Position numbers and translations under genes: made by a program. Shown one piece after another: positions 8,252-17,649 of a stretch of DNA of 64,000 nt (its first letter is position 1; every line of letters begins with the position of its first letter). Location: contig CAMCKD010000001.1 in assembly GCA_945875335.1 (NCBI GenBank), forward strand, positions 62,001 to 126,000, written 5' to 3'. Source of the DNA: an uncultured Clostridia bacterium (GTDB taxonomy: Bacteria; Bacillota; Clostridia; Oscillospirales; Oscillospiraceae). Below the pieces are notes generated by a model. That model saw only the letters and a list, made by a program, of their open reading frames with translations, was not told where the DNA came from and made no database searches.

Positions 8252-9031
8252 TTACTCCTCTGATTCCAGGATCTTGACCCCCAGTTCAAAAGCCAGTAAT
8301 GCAATTTTCCCTTTGTCATCCAGTCTGGTTTTCCCGGATAGACTGCGAGGGTCCCAAACAGCCTGGTCAAGATTGTCCCCCGCATAGAAAAACTGAAAAA
8401 AGTCCACGCCCCGGAAGTCGGCCGCCGCCTGCATTCCGGCGCATTCCATCTCCACACAGATGGCCCCCTGGGCTTTCCGTCGGGCAACCTTCTCCCGGGT
8501 TTCCCGGTAAGGGGCATCGGTGGTCCAGGTGGTACCCTCCACATAGGGGTAGCCGTGTTCGTCCAGCACCTGATGAAAAAGGTCTCGGAACTTATGATTG
8601 ACCTCGATGCTGTCCGCAGGAGGCGCATAATGGTAGCTGCTGCCCTCGTCCCGCAGCGCTTTCGTGGGAATGATGATACCGCAGTCCTCAATGCTCTTAT
8701 CCAGTACACCGCAGTTGCCGAACAGAATCAGCTTTTTCAGACCCATCACGATCATATCCTCAAAATCCCCAATGCAGGCGGGCTCCCCTACCCTGGATTC
8801 AAAGAACGCAAACCGTCTTCCCTTGTAGGTAATGGCGTAGATGGGCTGCTTCCCATTGGCACCGCCCACCCGGGCGATTTCTTCCGGCTCAAGGAAAGCA
8901 AGCACCGCTTCAAACAGATGGTGGGAAAAACAGGATATTGTGATTTCTGGGTAATTGTCCACCCTGTTCTTCACGCACATTTCCGGGTTGATCACCGCAT
9001 CCCGGCAGGAATCAAATTCCTCCAATAGCAT
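8252..9031 (-). CDS. Nucleoside phosphorylase (uridine phosphorylase-like)
   Basis: 259-residue member of the PNP/UDP phosphorylase family, predicted to cleave a nucleoside with phosphate to free base and pentose-1-phosphate in salvage. Characteristic pieces are the glycine-rich LFGNCGVL and the substrate-binding VEMECAGMQAAA near residue 200, typical of nucleoside phosphorylases where the Glu contacts ribose. The substrate cannot be fixed from sequence. The start at 9031 avoids the valS terminator, which an upstream in-frame ATG would overlap, and has AGAGG eight bases upstream. Stands alone between two terminators. Confidence 0.82.
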   Translation of the reverse strand: MLLEEFDSCRDAVINPEMCVKNRVDNYPEITISCFSHHLFEAVLAFLEPEEIARVGGANGKQPIYAITYKGRRFAFFESRVGEPACIGDFEDMIVMGLKKLILFGNCGVLDKSIEDCGIIIPTKALRDEGSSYHYAPPADSIEVNHKFRDLFHQVLDEHGYPYVEGTTWTTDAPYRETREKVARRKAQGAICVEMECAGMQAAADFRGVDFFQFFYAGDNLDQAVWDPRSLSGKTRLDDKGKIALLAFELGVKILESEE

Positions 9032-9054
9032 CTTCTTCGCCTCTTTTCTTATTA

Positions 9055-9090
9055 TGAAAAGTCCTGGTTGATGGTTGGTCAACCAGGACT
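9055..9090 (-). terminator. Intrinsic terminator of valS
   Basis: Arms AGTCCTGGTTG and CAACCAGGACT (9060-9070, 9080-9090) with a T run at the low-coordinate side, eight bases after the valS stop on the minus strand. Confidence 0.88.
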
Positions 9091-9097
9091 TGGGAAA

Positions 9098-11737
9098 TTA
9101 TAATGCCTTCATGGCGGCAAGACTCTGCTCCAAACCGGCAATCAGGTCACGGGCCTTCTGTGCCTTGGCCCGTTCCGCGTTGACCACAGCCTCGGGAGCC
9201 CGGGAAATAAAGTTCTCATTGGAGAGCTTCCCTTCCAGACCTTGCAGATTCTTCCTTGCCTTTTCCAGCTCCTTGGTGATGCGCTCCAGCTCCTTGGCAA
9301 TGTCCACCAGCTGGCCCATGGGGATATAGAGCTTTGCATCGGAGGTGGCGCAGGTGACCATGCCGTTCAGGTTTTCCGGCTCGGCATCCAGGAGGGTCAC
9401 GCTGTCAGCATAGGCCAAACGCTGGATGAAGCCCTCACCCTCGGCAAACACCTGGGGTTTGGAGGTCAGAACGTACAGCGCCGCCTTTTTGGAGGGGGGC
9501 ACGTTCATCTCCGCACGGCGATTGCGGATGGAGCGGATGGCGTTCATCACAGACTCCATGTGGGATTCCTCTTCCTGGAAGGCCAGCTTCTCGCTGTACT
9601 CCGGCCACTTGGCAACGATCAGGGCTTCTCCCTCATGGGGCAGGCTCTGCCAGATTTCCTCGGTGATGAAGGGCATGAAGGGATGCAGCAGCCGCAGGGT
9701 CTGATCCAGCACATACACCAGCACGGCAATGGCGGTCTGCTTCCGCTCTGCATCCTCGCCGTACAGTCTGGCCTTGGTCAGCTCGATATACCAGTCGCAG
9801 TAGGTGTCCCAGATGAAATCATAGACCTTTTGCACTGCCACGCCCAGCTCATACTTTTCCAGATTCTCGGTGACCTCCGCAATCAGGGTATTCAGCTTGG
9901 ACAGCACCCACTTGTCGGCAATTTCCAGCTTTTCCATGGGAGGCAGGGCATTCACCGCATCCTGGGACAGGTTCATCATCACATACCGGGAGGCATTCCA
10001 CAGCTTGTTGGCAAAGTTGCGCATGGCCTCGCAGCGCTCCACATAGAAGCGCATGTCGTTCCCGGGAGAGTTGCCGGTGACCATGTTCATCCGCAGGGCA
10101 TCGCAGCCGTACTTGTCGATCATTTCCAGGGGGTCAATGCCGTTGCCCAGGGATTTGCTCATCTTGCGGCCCTTGTCGTCCCGCACCAGACCGTGAATCA
10201 GCACGGTGTGGAAGGGGGTCTTGCCGGTGTGCTCACAGCCGGAGAAGATCATTCTGGCGACCCAGAAAAAGATGATGTCATAGCCGGTGACCAGCACATC
10301 GGTGGGGTAGAAATAATCCAAATCCGCGTTCTTGTCCGGCCAGCCCAGGGTCTCGAAGGGCCAGAGGGCGGAGGAGAACCAGGTATCCAGCACATCGGGG
10401 TCACGCTCAATGTTGGTGCTGCCGCACTTTTCGCACTTGCAGGCATCCTCCCGGGAGACGGTGATGTGGCCGCAGTCTGCGCAGGTCCAGGCGGGAATCT
10501 GATGGCCCCACCAGAGCTGGCGGGAGATGCACCAGTCACGGACGTTTTCCATCCAGTTCAGATAGGTCTTGCTGAACCGGTCGGGGACGAACCTGGTCTC
10601 CCCTTCCTTCACAACCCGGATGGCCTCCTCTGCCAGAGGCTTCATTTTCACGAACCACTGGGCGGAGATGATGGGCTCCACATCGTTGTGGCAGCGGTAG
10701 CAGGTACCCACATTGTGGGAGTAGTCCTCCACCTTCAAAAGATAGCCGCCCTCTTCCAGGTCCTTGACGATCTGCTTCCGGGCTTCATAGCGATCCAGGC
10801 CCTCATATTTGCCGCCCAGCTCGTTGACCTTGCCGTTGTCATCCAGCACCCGGATGACCTCCAGATTGTGGCGCAGACCCACTTCAAAGTCGTTGGGGTC
10901 ATGGGCAGGGGTCATCTTCACGCAGCCGGTGCCAAATTCCATCTCGGCATAATCGTCGGCCACCACGGGAATTTCCTTGTTCATCAGGGGCAGAATGACT
11001 TTCTTGCCCACAATGGAGGCGTAGCGCCCATCGTTGGGGTTGACGCAGACGCCGCTGTCGCCCAGCATGGTCTCGGGACGGGTGGTGGCCACCACCACTT
11101 CCCCGGTGCCGTCCGCCAAGGGGTAACGAATGTGCCACAGGTGGCCGGGCTTATCCACATACTCCACTTCCGCATCGCTGAGGGCGGTGACGCAGTGGGG
11201 GCACCAGTTGATGATGCGGCTGCCCTTATAAATCAGGCCCTTTTCATACAGGGAGACGAACACCTCCCGGACGGCCTTGGAGCAGCCCTCGTCCATGGTA
11301 AACCGGGCCCGATCCCAGTCGCAGCTGGCTCCCAGCTTCTTCTGCTGCTCCACGATCCGGTTGCCATACTTCTGCTTCCAGTCCCACACCCGTTCCAGGA
11401 ACTTCTCCCGGCCCAGGTCATAGCGGGTCTTGCCCTCCTTGCGCAGCTCTTCCTCCACCTTGATCTGGGTGGCGATGCCCGCATGGTCAACGCCGGGAAT
11501 CCAGAGCGCGTTGTAGCCCTGCATTCTCTTGAAGCGAATCAGGGTATCCTGCAAGGTGGCGTCCATTGCGTGACCCATGTGCAGCTGCCCGGTGACGTTG
11601 GGAGGGGGCATGACGATGGTGAAGGGCTTTTTGCTTTCATCCCGCTCTGCGTGGAAATAGCCGCCCTTCTGCCACATGTCGTAGATTCTGGCTTCCACGG
11701 CCTGGGGCTCGTAGACCTTTTCTAGTTCTCTTGCCAT
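9098..11737 (-). CDS. valS: Valyl-tRNA synthetase
   Basis: 879-residue class I aminoacyl-tRNA synthetase charging tRNA-Val. The HIGH motif appears in [16 protein letters not shown] near residue 45, the KMSKS motif in [14 protein letters not shown], and a C-terminal coiled coil of the ValS type ([19 protein letters not shown]) closes the protein. Editing (CP1) domain is present by length. ATG 11737 has AAAGGAG upstream. Expression is predicted to be controlled by the T-box at 11761-11984, which reads uncharged tRNA. Confidence 0.98.
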   Translation of the reverse strand: MARELEKVYEPQAVEARIYDMWQKGGYFHAERDESKKPFTIVMPPPNVTGQLHMGHAMDATLQDTLIRFKRMQGYNALWIPGVDHAGIATQIKVEEELRKEGKTRYDLGREKFLERVWDWKQKYGNRIVEQQKKLGASCDWDRARFTMDEGCSKAVREVFVSLYEKGLIYKGSRIINWCPHCVTALSDAEVEYVDKPGHLWHIRYPLADGTGEVVVATTRPETMLGDSGVCVNPNDGRYASIVGKKVILPLMNKEIPVVADDYAEMEFGTGCVKMTPAHDPNDFEVGLRHNLEVIRVLDDNGKVNELGGKYEGLDRYEARKQIVKDLEEGGYLLKVEDYSHNVGTCYRCHNDVEPIISAQWFVKMKPLAEEAIRVVKEGETRFVPDRFSKTYLNWMENVRDWCISRQLWWGHQIPAWTCADCGHITVSREDACKCEKCGSTNIERDPDVLDTWFSSALWPFETLGWPDKNADLDYFYPTDVLVTGYDIIFFWVARMIFSGCEHTGKTPFHTVLIHGLVRDDKGRKMSKSLGNGIDPLEMIDKYGCDALRMNMVTGNSPGNDMRFYVERCEAMRNFANKLWNASRYVMMNLSQDAVNALPPMEKLEIADKWVLSKLNTLIAEVTENLEKYELGVAVQKVYDFIWDTYCDWYIELTKARLYGEDAERKQTAIAVLVYVLDQTLRLLHPFMPFITEEIWQSLPHEGEALIVAKWPEYSEKLAFQEEESHMESVMNAIRSIRNRRAEMNVPPSKKAALYVLTSKPQVFAEGEGFIQRLAYADSVTLLDAEPENLNGMVTCATSDAKLYIPMGQLVDIAKELERITKELEKARKNLQGLEGKLSNENFISRAPEAVVNAERAKAQKARDLIAGLEQSLAAMKAL

Positions 11738-11760
11738 AATGATCTCCTTTCAACTGAAAA

Positions 11761-11984
11761 CGCCCTGACTCCCAATTGGAGTCAGGGCGAAAAATTCCGC
11801 GGTACCACCTGATTTCCCGGCTTGCCGGGCACTTTGAAGCAATAACGGGCTGACCCGTACCATCCTACTTTCCTTCGGACAGTCCACTCCCGGGCGACCT
11901 GCGGCAAAGACCAATTTGTGCTTGCACCAACCGCACATTCTCTGCATTGGAGGCTTTTGCCGCTCCTCCCGCTCATCGTGTTTT
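11761..11984 (-). promoter_or_regulatory. T-box riboswitch upstream of valS
   Basis: The 14-base T-box core AGGTGGTACCGCGG (minus strand, 11797-11810) is followed by a strong terminator hairpin, GCCCTGACTCC with its complement (11761-11789), ending in T's just before valS. A long stem I closes with GCGGCAAA and TTTGCCGC; immediately 5' of the latter lies GTC (11909-11911), a valine codon and the likely specifier. Uncharged tRNA-Val should stabilise the antiterminator and allow valS transcription. Confidence 0.93.
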
Positions 11985-11995
11985 GTATTTCCGCC

Positions 11996-12024
11996 ATTTT
12001 ACAGTAAATCCCCTGTTTTGTCAA
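11996..12024 (-). promoter_or_regulatory. Sigma-A promoter of T-box/valS
   Basis: TTGACA (12019-12024), 17-base spacer, TAAAAT (11996-12001) on the minus strand, directly upstream of the T-box leader. Confidence 0.85.
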
Positions 12025-12091
12025 TAGAAATTTTCCAGAAGTTTTGGGAAATAGGAAAAGCAAAACTTCTGTAAATTCCCGGGAGTTTTCC

Positions 12092-12119
12092 TTGACGAAT
12101 GGGTAAAATGAAATATAAT
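12092..12119 (+). promoter_or_regulatory. Sigma-A promoter of the glycosyltransferase gene
   Basis: TTGACG (12092-12097), 16-base spacer, TATAAT (12114-12119), 33 bases before the TTG start codon; divergent from the valS promoter. Confidence 0.8.
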
Positions 12120-12151
12120 GGAAGCATCCTGAAAACAGGAGTTGAATTCTT

Positions 12152-13099
12152 TTGAAGCTCTCTTTGATTGTGCCCTGCTTTAATGAAGCAGAAAATGTAC
12201 AGCTTTTCCAGGAGGAGACCATCAAGGCCTTCCAGGGCTGCGGCTATTCCTTTGAGATCATCTTTGTGGACGACGGCAGCTCCGATGCCACGCTCCACAA
12301 TCTGCGCAAGCTCTATGAGCAGCAGCGCTGCCCGGTGAAGGTGGTGTCCTTCTCCCGCAACTTCGGCAAGGAAGCGGGACTCTACGCCGGGCTCCAATAC
12401 GCCCAGGGGGATTACATCAGCCTGATCGATGCCGATTTGCAGCAGCGGCCGGAAATCGTCAGGGAAATGGTTGATTTCCTGGAAAATAATGCCGAATACG
12501 ATGTGGTGGCCGCCTATCAGGATCGGCGGCGGGAGGGGAAGATTCTATCCCTTTTCAAAAAAACCTTCTATCAGGTGATCAACAAAATGTCCGATGTGAC
12601 CCTGCAGCCCGAGGCCAGTGACTTTCGTACCTTCCGCAAAAGCGTCCGTGACAGCATTTTGAAGCTGGGAGAATATCACCGTTTCTCCAAGGGTATTTTC
12701 GCATGGGTGGGCTACAAAACCCACTATATTCCCTACACTGCCTGTCAGCGGGCCTTTGGCACCACCAAATGGAGCTTTCGGAAGCTTCTGAACTACGCCA
12801 TTGAGGGAATCATCGGCTACTCCACCGCTCCCCTGCGGCTCTCCACCTGGCTGGGCGGCCTCACCGGAATTGCCGCCGTGCTGTATCTGATTGCGGTGGT
12901 GCTGCAAAAGCTGATTTGGGGCATTGATGTGCCGGGCTATGCCACCATCATTGTGCTGATTCTGTTTTTTGGCAGCGTTCAGCTCTTCTGCATCGGCATC
13001 ATCGGAGAATATGTGGGCCGTATCTTTGAGCAGTCCAAGCAGCGCCCCATTTATATTGCAAAGGAAGTTCTCCTTCCTCAAGAAGGAAAGAAGCCTTGA
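12152..13099 (+). CDS. Family 2 glycosyltransferase, polyprenyl-phosphate type
   Basis: 315-residue GT2 enzyme of the dolichol/undecaprenyl-phosphate sugar transferase type (GtrB/ArnC-like), predicted to load a sugar from a nucleotide onto the lipid carrier at the inner membrane face. N-terminal catalytic domain shows VPCFNEAENV near the start, DDGSSDAT at about residue 46 and DADLQQRPE around 94 as the metal-binding DxD region. Two C-terminal membrane spans (about 230-255 and 265-290) fit the class. Start is TTG 12152, with AGGAG 10-11 bases upstream. Monocistronic; sugar and acceptor unknown. Confidence 0.88.
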   Translation: MKLSLIVPCFNEAENVQLFQEETIKAFQGCGYSFEIIFVDDGSSDATLHNLRKLYEQQRCPVKVVSFSRNFGKEAGLYAGLQYAQGDYISLIDADLQQRPEIVREMVDFLENNAEYDVVAAYQDRRREGKILSLFKKTFYQVINKMSDVTLQPEASDFRTFRKSVRDSILKLGEYHRFSKGIFAWVGYKTHYIPYTACQRAFGTTKWSFRKLLNYAIEGIIGYSTAPLRLSTWLGGLTGIAAVLYLIAVVLQKLIWGIDVPGYATIIVLILFFGSVQLFCIGIIGEYVGRIFEQSKQRPIYIAKEVLLPQEGKKP

Positions 13100-13108
13100 T
13101 AGACTTTC

Positions 13109-13130
13109 AGCCCCACGAAACGTGGGGCTG
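13109..13130. terminator. Hairpin between convergent genes
   Basis: Perfect stem CAGCCCCACG / CGTGGGGCTG with a three-base loop between the glycosyltransferase gene and recR. Neither side has a good T run, so termination strength is doubtful. Confidence 0.5.
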
Positions 13131-13155
13131 AATGAAGTTATCTGAAAGATTCTTT

Positions 13156-13755
13156 TCAAATTTCCTGTCTGCCTTCCAGGGCCCGGGAAAGGGTCACCTC
13201 GTCCGCGTATTCCAGCTGGCTGCCCACGGGCACGCCATAGGCCAGCCGGGTGACCTTGACCTCCATGGGCCGCAGAAGCCGGGAGATGTACATGGCAGTG
13301 GCCTCCCCTTCCGTGTCGGGATTGGTGGCCATAATGACTTCCTTCACAGTGCCGGCGCTGACCCGCTTCAAAAGCTCCCGGATGCGGATATCCTCCTGGG
13401 TCACATGATTCAATGGGGATATGACTCCATGAAGCACATGGTAGACCCCGCGAAACTCCCGGGAACGCTCCATGGCGATGACATCCTTGGGCTCTGCCAC
13501 CACACAGATGACATCCTTATCCCGGGACGGGTCATCACAGATGGGGCAGATCTCCCGGTCCGTAATGTTCTGGCAGCAGGGACAGGTATGGACGGATTTC
13601 TTTGCCTCCAAAATGGCATCAGCAAAGGCCTGGGCATCCTCCAGCGGCAGCTCCAACACATGAAAGGCCAGCCGCTGGGCCGTCTTGCCGCCGATGCCCG
13701 GAAGTCTGGCGAAATGGTCGGCCAAATCCTGCAGCGCTGCGGGAAAAAACTGCAT
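13156..13755 (-). CDS. recR: Recombination protein RecR
   Basis: 199-residue RecR, which works with RecO and RecF to load RecA at gaps. Helix-hairpin-helix (LPGIGGKTAQRLAFHVL) at residues 16-35, a four-cysteine zinc finger (CPCC ... CPIC) around residues 57-72, then a Toprim domain with DTEGEATAMY. Full length. Third protein gene of the dnaX-ybaB-recR unit, nine bases after ybaB. Confidence 0.98.
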   Translation of the reverse strand: MQFFPAALQDLADHFARLPGIGGKTAQRLAFHVLELPLEDAQAFADAILEAKKSVHTCPCCQNITDREICPICDDPSRDKDVICVVAEPKDVIAMERSREFRGVYHVLHGVISPLNHVTQEDIRIRELLKRVSAGTVKEVIMATNPDTEGEATAMYISRLLRPMEVKVTRLAYGVPVGSQLEYADEVTLSRALEGRQEI

Positions 13756-13764
13756 ACGGCCTCC

Positions 13765-14109
13765 TTAGAACAGGCCGCCCAGATTCAGGCCGCCGGTCAG
13801 CCGGGACATGTTGTTGGCGGCTTCGTTGTCAGCGGTGCGCATGGCCTCGTTGACAGCAGCCATCACGGTATCCTGCAGCATTTCCACATCATCGGGATCT
13901 ACCGCCTCAGGATTGATGGTCAGGCTGACCAGCTCATGCTTGCCGTTTACGGTCGCGGAAACCATTCCGCCGCCGGCGCTGGCGGTGAAGGTCTTGCTCT
14001 CCTGCTCCTGCTGCATGCGAAGCATTTCCTGCTGCATCTTCTGAGCCTGCTTGAGCATTGCACTCTGATTCATGCCGCCGGGCATGCCGCGAAATCCATT
14101 TTTAGCCAT
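13765..14109 (-). CDS. YbaB/EbfC nucleoid-associated protein
   Basis: 114-residue YbaB family DNA-binding protein, a dimeric nucleoid-associated factor. The core contains the family segment ASAGGGMVSATVNGKHE, preceded by a Gln/Met-rich helix (MLKQAQKMQQEMLRMQQEQE). The N-terminus carries about 15 extra residues with Met and Gly. Placed between dnaX and recR, as in most Firmicutes, suggesting a link to replication or recombination that is not mechanistically settled. Confidence 0.95.
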   Translation of the reverse strand: MAKNGFRGMPGGMNQSAMLKQAQKMQQEMLRMQQEQESKTFTASAGGGMVSATVNGKHELVSLTINPEAVDPDDVEMLQDTVMAAVNEAMRTADNEAANNMSRLTGGLNLGGLF

Positions 14110-14133
14110 AATCGATTCTCCTATTCCAAATAT

Positions 14134-15735
14134 TTATTCTTTCATATTGACGATATCGCTGTGATTTCTGCCAAAGGTAAGCAGATTTTCCATTCTGGAA
14201 TTCCCGGCTGGCCTGGCAGAGAGGTCAACGGTGACCACCTTGACCGGCCTGCCCAGCTGGGCAGAGGCCTTGCGGGAGACTATTTCCAGGATTTCTTTTT
14301 TGCCGATCATATCGGCGGTAAAGGTATTTCTGCACCGCAGCTCCAACACGCCCTTCACCATCACGCCCCGCACCGGCGCATTGTCGGTGGAAACGAAGAA
14401 GCCGGAGACGGGAGGCTTTAACTCCTGGCGGACACCGGCGACCAGCTCTGCCCAGAACCCCATGGGAAGCTCGTCCGAAACCGGCTCCATAGGTACAGGG
14501 ACTTCCATCGTCTCCTCAGCTGCCTTGGGTTCATTGGGCACAGAGGCAGCTGGAACCTGGGGCTGAGAGACAAGAAGGGTGCCGCTTCTGAGCTGGTCTT
14601 CCAGCCGGGTCAGGCGGGCATTCAAGGACTTGGCATCCAGACTCAGCTCCGGCTGACACAGCTCCAGGATACACAGCTCGGCATCCATCCTCCGGCTGGC
14701 GCTTCTGGTAAATTCTGAAAGGGTCTGCTGGATCAGATTCATCATCCTGACCAGTTCTCCGCTGGAAAGCTTTGCGGACAGTTCAGCTACTTCCTGGTCG
14801 GAGGCAACACCGGAAAGCATGGAAATACCTGCGTTGGGCGCAGTTTTGATGACCAGAATGTCCCGAATCAGGCAGGCCAGTTCATCCAGCATGGCGCTTA
14901 AATCCTTGCCCTCGGTGTAGAGCTTGTTGAACAGGCTCAGCGCGTTTTTGGAATCATGGGAAGCGATAAACCCAAGCATCTGGGCGCAGGTTCGCTCACC
15001 GGCGATGCCCAGGCAGGTATAAACGGCCTCGGCAGTCAACTCCCCCGGTGTGGCAGAGGCGCATTGATCCAGCAGGCTCAGGCCGTCCCGCATGCCGCCG
15101 TCAGCCAATCTGGCAATGACTCTGGCTGCGGACTCGTCCAGATCAATGTTTTCCTGATAGGCAACATATTGAAGCCTCGCGGCGATGTCCTCCTGGCTGA
15201 TCCGTCGGAAGGAAAAGCGCTGGCACCGGGACAAAATGGTTGCCGGAACCTTGTGCAGCTCTGTGGTGGCCAGGATAAACAGCAGATGCTCCGGCGGTTC
15301 CTCGATGATTTTCAGCAGGGCGTTGAAAGCGGAGAGGGAAAGCATGTGCACCTCATCGATGATGTACACCCGCTTTTTCACCTGAGACGGGGTATAGACG
15401 GCATCATCCCGCAAATCCCGGATGTTGTCCACACCGTTGTTGGAGGCAGCATCGATTTCCAGCACATCCATACAAGTGCCGGAGTCAATGGCTCTGCAGG
15501 CCTCGCAGCAGTTGCAGGGGTTGCCGTTGTCCGGGTTGAGGCAGTTTACCGCTTTGGAAAGAATTTTGGCGCAGGTGGTTTTGCCGGTGCCCCGGGAGCC
15601 GGTAAAAAGATAGGCATGGCTCATCTTCCCGGTCATCAGCTGGGTTTTGAGGGTTTGCGTGACCGCCATCTGACCGGATACATCGTCAAAGGTCTGGGGG
15701 CGATATTTACGATACAACGCCTGATAGGCAGCCAT
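14134..15735 (-). CDS. dnaX: DNA polymerase III subunits gamma/tau
   Basis: 533-residue clamp-loader ATPase. Walker A GSRGTGKT is at residues 46-53; a zinc-binding cluster of four cysteines follows (around 69-84); Walker B and sensor residues appear in DEVHMLS and LATTELHKVPATILSRCQRF. The C-terminal third is the less conserved tau region. The start at 15735 uses GGAGAGAGG upstream and gives the family N-terminus MAAYQALYRKYRP; 20 upstream codons in frame belong to the SRP RNA region. Downstream genes ybaB and recR complete the conserved block. Confidence 0.97.
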   Translation of the reverse strand: MAAYQALYRKYRPQTFDDVSGQMAVTQTLKTQLMTGKMSHAYLFTGSRGTGKTTCAKILSKAVNCLNPDNGNPCNCCEACRAIDSGTCMDVLEIDAASNNGVDNIRDLRDDAVYTPSQVKKRVYIIDEVHMLSLSAFNALLKIIEEPPEHLLFILATTELHKVPATILSRCQRFSFRRISQEDIAARLQYVAYQENIDLDESAARVIARLADGGMRDGLSLLDQCASATPGELTAEAVYTCLGIAGERTCAQMLGFIASHDSKNALSLFNKLYTEGKDLSAMLDELACLIRDILVIKTAPNAGISMLSGVASDQEVAELSAKLSSGELVRMMNLIQQTLSEFTRSASRRMDAELCILELCQPELSLDAKSLNARLTRLEDQLRSGTLLVSQPQVPAASVPNEPKAAEETMEVPVPMEPVSDELPMGFWAELVAGVRQELKPPVSGFFVSTDNAPVRGVMVKGVLELRCRNTFTADMIGKKEILEIVSRKASAQLGRPVKVVTVDLSARPAGNSRMENLLTFGRNHSDIVNMKE

Positions 15736-15774
15736 TACCTCTCTCCTTTCAAACTGTAAAAAACATGCCGGCCC

Positions 15775-16052
15775 ATAACAAGATCGCACACCCACATTTG
15801 TTCAGGCAACACACCCCCAGAGCCGTGCAGAAAGCTCAAAATCGGCAATCCTGCGGCACACGAGAAGATCCGCTTAATGCTGCTTGGTTCCCCACCTGAC
15901 ATGGTTCACGGGATCTCATTGCGCAAGACCGATTTCTCAACACCTCTTACACGGGCCGGTGGTACATTACACCTAACCGGGTGTGGGAATTCATCCCTGC
16001 TGTAGCGGTTTGCAGGTACAGGGCACCGCTAACTCCCCGACTAGTGCGACCT
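15775..16052 (-). ncRNA. ffs: Signal recognition particle RNA, large Firmicutes type
   Basis: About 275-nucleotide SRP (scRNA, 6S-like) RNA with Alu and S domains. Diagnostic pieces on the minus strand are GGGGAGTTAGCGG with GCCCTGTA (Alu domain, UGU-type turn), and GAACCATGTCAGGT followed by GGGGAACCAAGCAGCATTAAG (Ffh-binding helix 8 region). The two ends pair: AACAAGGTCGCAC with GTGCGATCTTGTT. A TATAAC -10-like sequence overlaps the 5' end and a T6 run follows the 3' end (about 15758-15763). It lies directly before dnaX, as scr does in B. subtilis. Confidence 0.93.
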
Positions 16053-16092
16053 TGTTATAAGCCGGCAGCTCAAACAAGGGAAATATTCTGTT

Positions 16093-16314
16093 TTAGTTCA
16101 GCTTGGACTCCACAAAATCAGCCAGCTCCTGGAAGGTGGTGATCTTCTGATCCTCCATATCCAGTTCGACACCCAGCTCGCTCTCCAGATCCATGATCAT
16201 TTCCACAATGTCCAGGGAGTCAATGCCCAGGCTTTCAAAGGTGCTGTCGGGGCTGATGTCAGAGGCATCAATCTCCAGCTGCTTGGCGGCATACTTTACA
16301 AGTTTCTCGTACAT
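16093..16314 (-). CDS. acpP: Acyl carrier protein
   Basis: 73-residue carrier of fatty-acid synthesis. The phosphopantetheine attachment motif DSLD has the serine at residue 33; the protein is acidic and of standard length. ATG 16314 has GGAGGG nine bases upstream. It is followed 40 bases later by the SRP RNA on the same strand and has its own promoter. Confidence 0.97.
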   Translation of the reverse strand: MYEKLVKYAAKQLEIDASDISPDSTFESLGIDSLDIVEMIMDLESELGVELDMEDQKITTFQELADFVESKLN

Positions 16315-16358
16315 TCTTTATGTCCCTCCAAATATTCTGTGTAGAACATTTCCGTAAT

Positions 16359-16387
16359 ATTCTAGTACAGGACAGCAGTTTTGTCAA
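16359..16387 (-). promoter_or_regulatory. Sigma-A promoter of acpP
   Basis: TTGACA (16382-16387), 17-base spacer, TAGAAT (16359-16364) on the minus strand, 45 bases before the acpP start. Confidence 0.85.
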
Positions 16388-16422
16388 TCCTTGATTTTGT
16401 GAACGATTCGTGAAAGGTATTT

Positions 16423-17649
16423 TTATCCCGTTATGGGGACGGACATTCCCGCCGCGTAGGCCGTTGCCCAGGCAATTTGCAGGTTAAAGCCCCCGGTGTA
16501 GGCATCACAGTCCAGGATTTCTCCCGCAAAAAACAGGCCGGAAACAAGCTTGGATTCCATGGTTTTGGGGTCGATTTCCGAAACCTTCACACCGCCGGAG
16601 GTGATGATCGCCTCGCTGACCGGGCGCTTGCCCGCGATATCAACGGTGAATGCCTTCAATAGCTCCACCAATGCCCGGCGCTTTTGCTTCGTCAGAGAAT
16701 TGGCCTGCAAATCCGGTGAAATCTCCAACCGACGCAGCACAACAGGAATCATGGAGCGGGGCAATAAATCCGTAAGGGCATTTTCCATGGAGCGGTTTTG
16801 ATACAGCTCCAAGTCCCGCAGGATTCGTTCATCCAGCTTGTTTTCCTCCAGAGCAGGCTTCAAATCAATTACCAGACGGCACCCCTCCCCTTTCAGATGG
16901 CAGCTGGCGCTGAGCACTGTGGGGCCGGAAATACCGAAATGGGTGAAAAGAAGCTCCCCAAAATCCTTGTAAAGCACCTTTCCCTTGGCACTGAGCAGCT
17001 TCACGCCCACATTCCGAAGGGACAGCCCCTGCATATCGGCACAGTCCGGCCCCTCCGCCGTCAGCGGCACAAGGCTCCCCTCCTGGGCAACGATGGTATG
17101 GCCCAACGCGCCAGCAAACCGATAACCGTCACCAGTGGAGCCGGTAGAAGGATAGGATACCCCGCCTGTAGCAAGAATCACACAGCGAGCTTCATAGGTA
17201 TTTTTTTCGGTTTTCACCCCAGACACCGCCGAATCCCGGGTTAAAATTTGTACCACCGTCTCATTTTTGACGACGACACCCAGTCTGTGCAATTCCCTCT
17301 GCAGGCAGTCAAGAATGGATTGGGAACGATCCGACACCGGGAAAACCCGGCTTCCCCGTTCCGTCTTCAGAGGGCAGCTCCGCTCTTCAAAAAAAGAGAT
17401 GGTTCTCTCCGGGGGGAAGGCAGTCATAGCGCTGTAGAGGAACCGGCCGTTGCGGGGGGTATTCTGCAAAACCTCCTGGGCAGTGCAGCGATTTGTCACA
17501 TTGCAGCGGCCTTTACCGGTGATGAGCAGCTTTTTTCCCAGCCGGTTGTTTTTCTCCAGCAGCAGCACCCTGCATCCTCTGGACGCGGCAGTGATGGCTG
17601 CAAACATCCCCGCAGGGCCGCCGCCAATGACGATGCCGTCAATCTTCAT
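16423..17649 (-). CDS. BaiN-like (HI0933 family) FAD-dependent oxidoreductase
   Basis: 408-residue NAD(P)/FAD flavoprotein of the HI0933/YhiN family, to which the bile-acid reductase BaiN belongs. N-terminal dinucleotide fold GGGPAGMFAA at residues 8-17, then the family signature GKGRCNVTN at about residues 46-54, and a C-terminal FAD-binding segment with GGFNLQIAWATAY. The actual substrate is unknown for most members, so bile-acid activity should not be assumed. It overlaps the upstream rpiR-type gene by 11 bases. Confidence 0.88.
   Translation of the reverse strand: MKIDGIVIGGGPAGMFAAITAASRGCRVLLLEKNNRLGKKLLITGKGRCNVTNRCTAQEVLQNTPRNGRFLYSAMTAFPPERTISFFEERSCPLKTERGSRVFPVSDRSQSILDCLQRELHRLGVVVKNETVVQILTRDSAVSGVKTEKNTYEARCVILATGGVSYPSTGSTGDGYRFAGALGHTIVAQEGSLVPLTAEGPDCADMQGLSLRNVGVKLLSAKGKVLYKDFGELLFTHFGISGPTVLSASCHLKGEGCRLVIDLKPALEENKLDERILRDLELYQNRSMENALTDLLPRSMIPVVLRRLEISPDLQANSLTKQKRRALVELLKAFTVDIAGKRPVSEAIITSGGVKVSEIDPKTMESKLVSGLFFAGEILDCDAYTGGFNLQIAWATAYAAGMSVPITG

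Noticed and set aside
9242..11725. Open frame of about 830 codons opposite valS
   Set aside because: Same type of antisense shadow; the true gene is valS with all synthetase motifs.
11761..11984. tRNA gene upstream of valS
   Set aside because: The structured leader has the T-box core and a terminator, not a cloverleaf with CCA-stem and T-loop.
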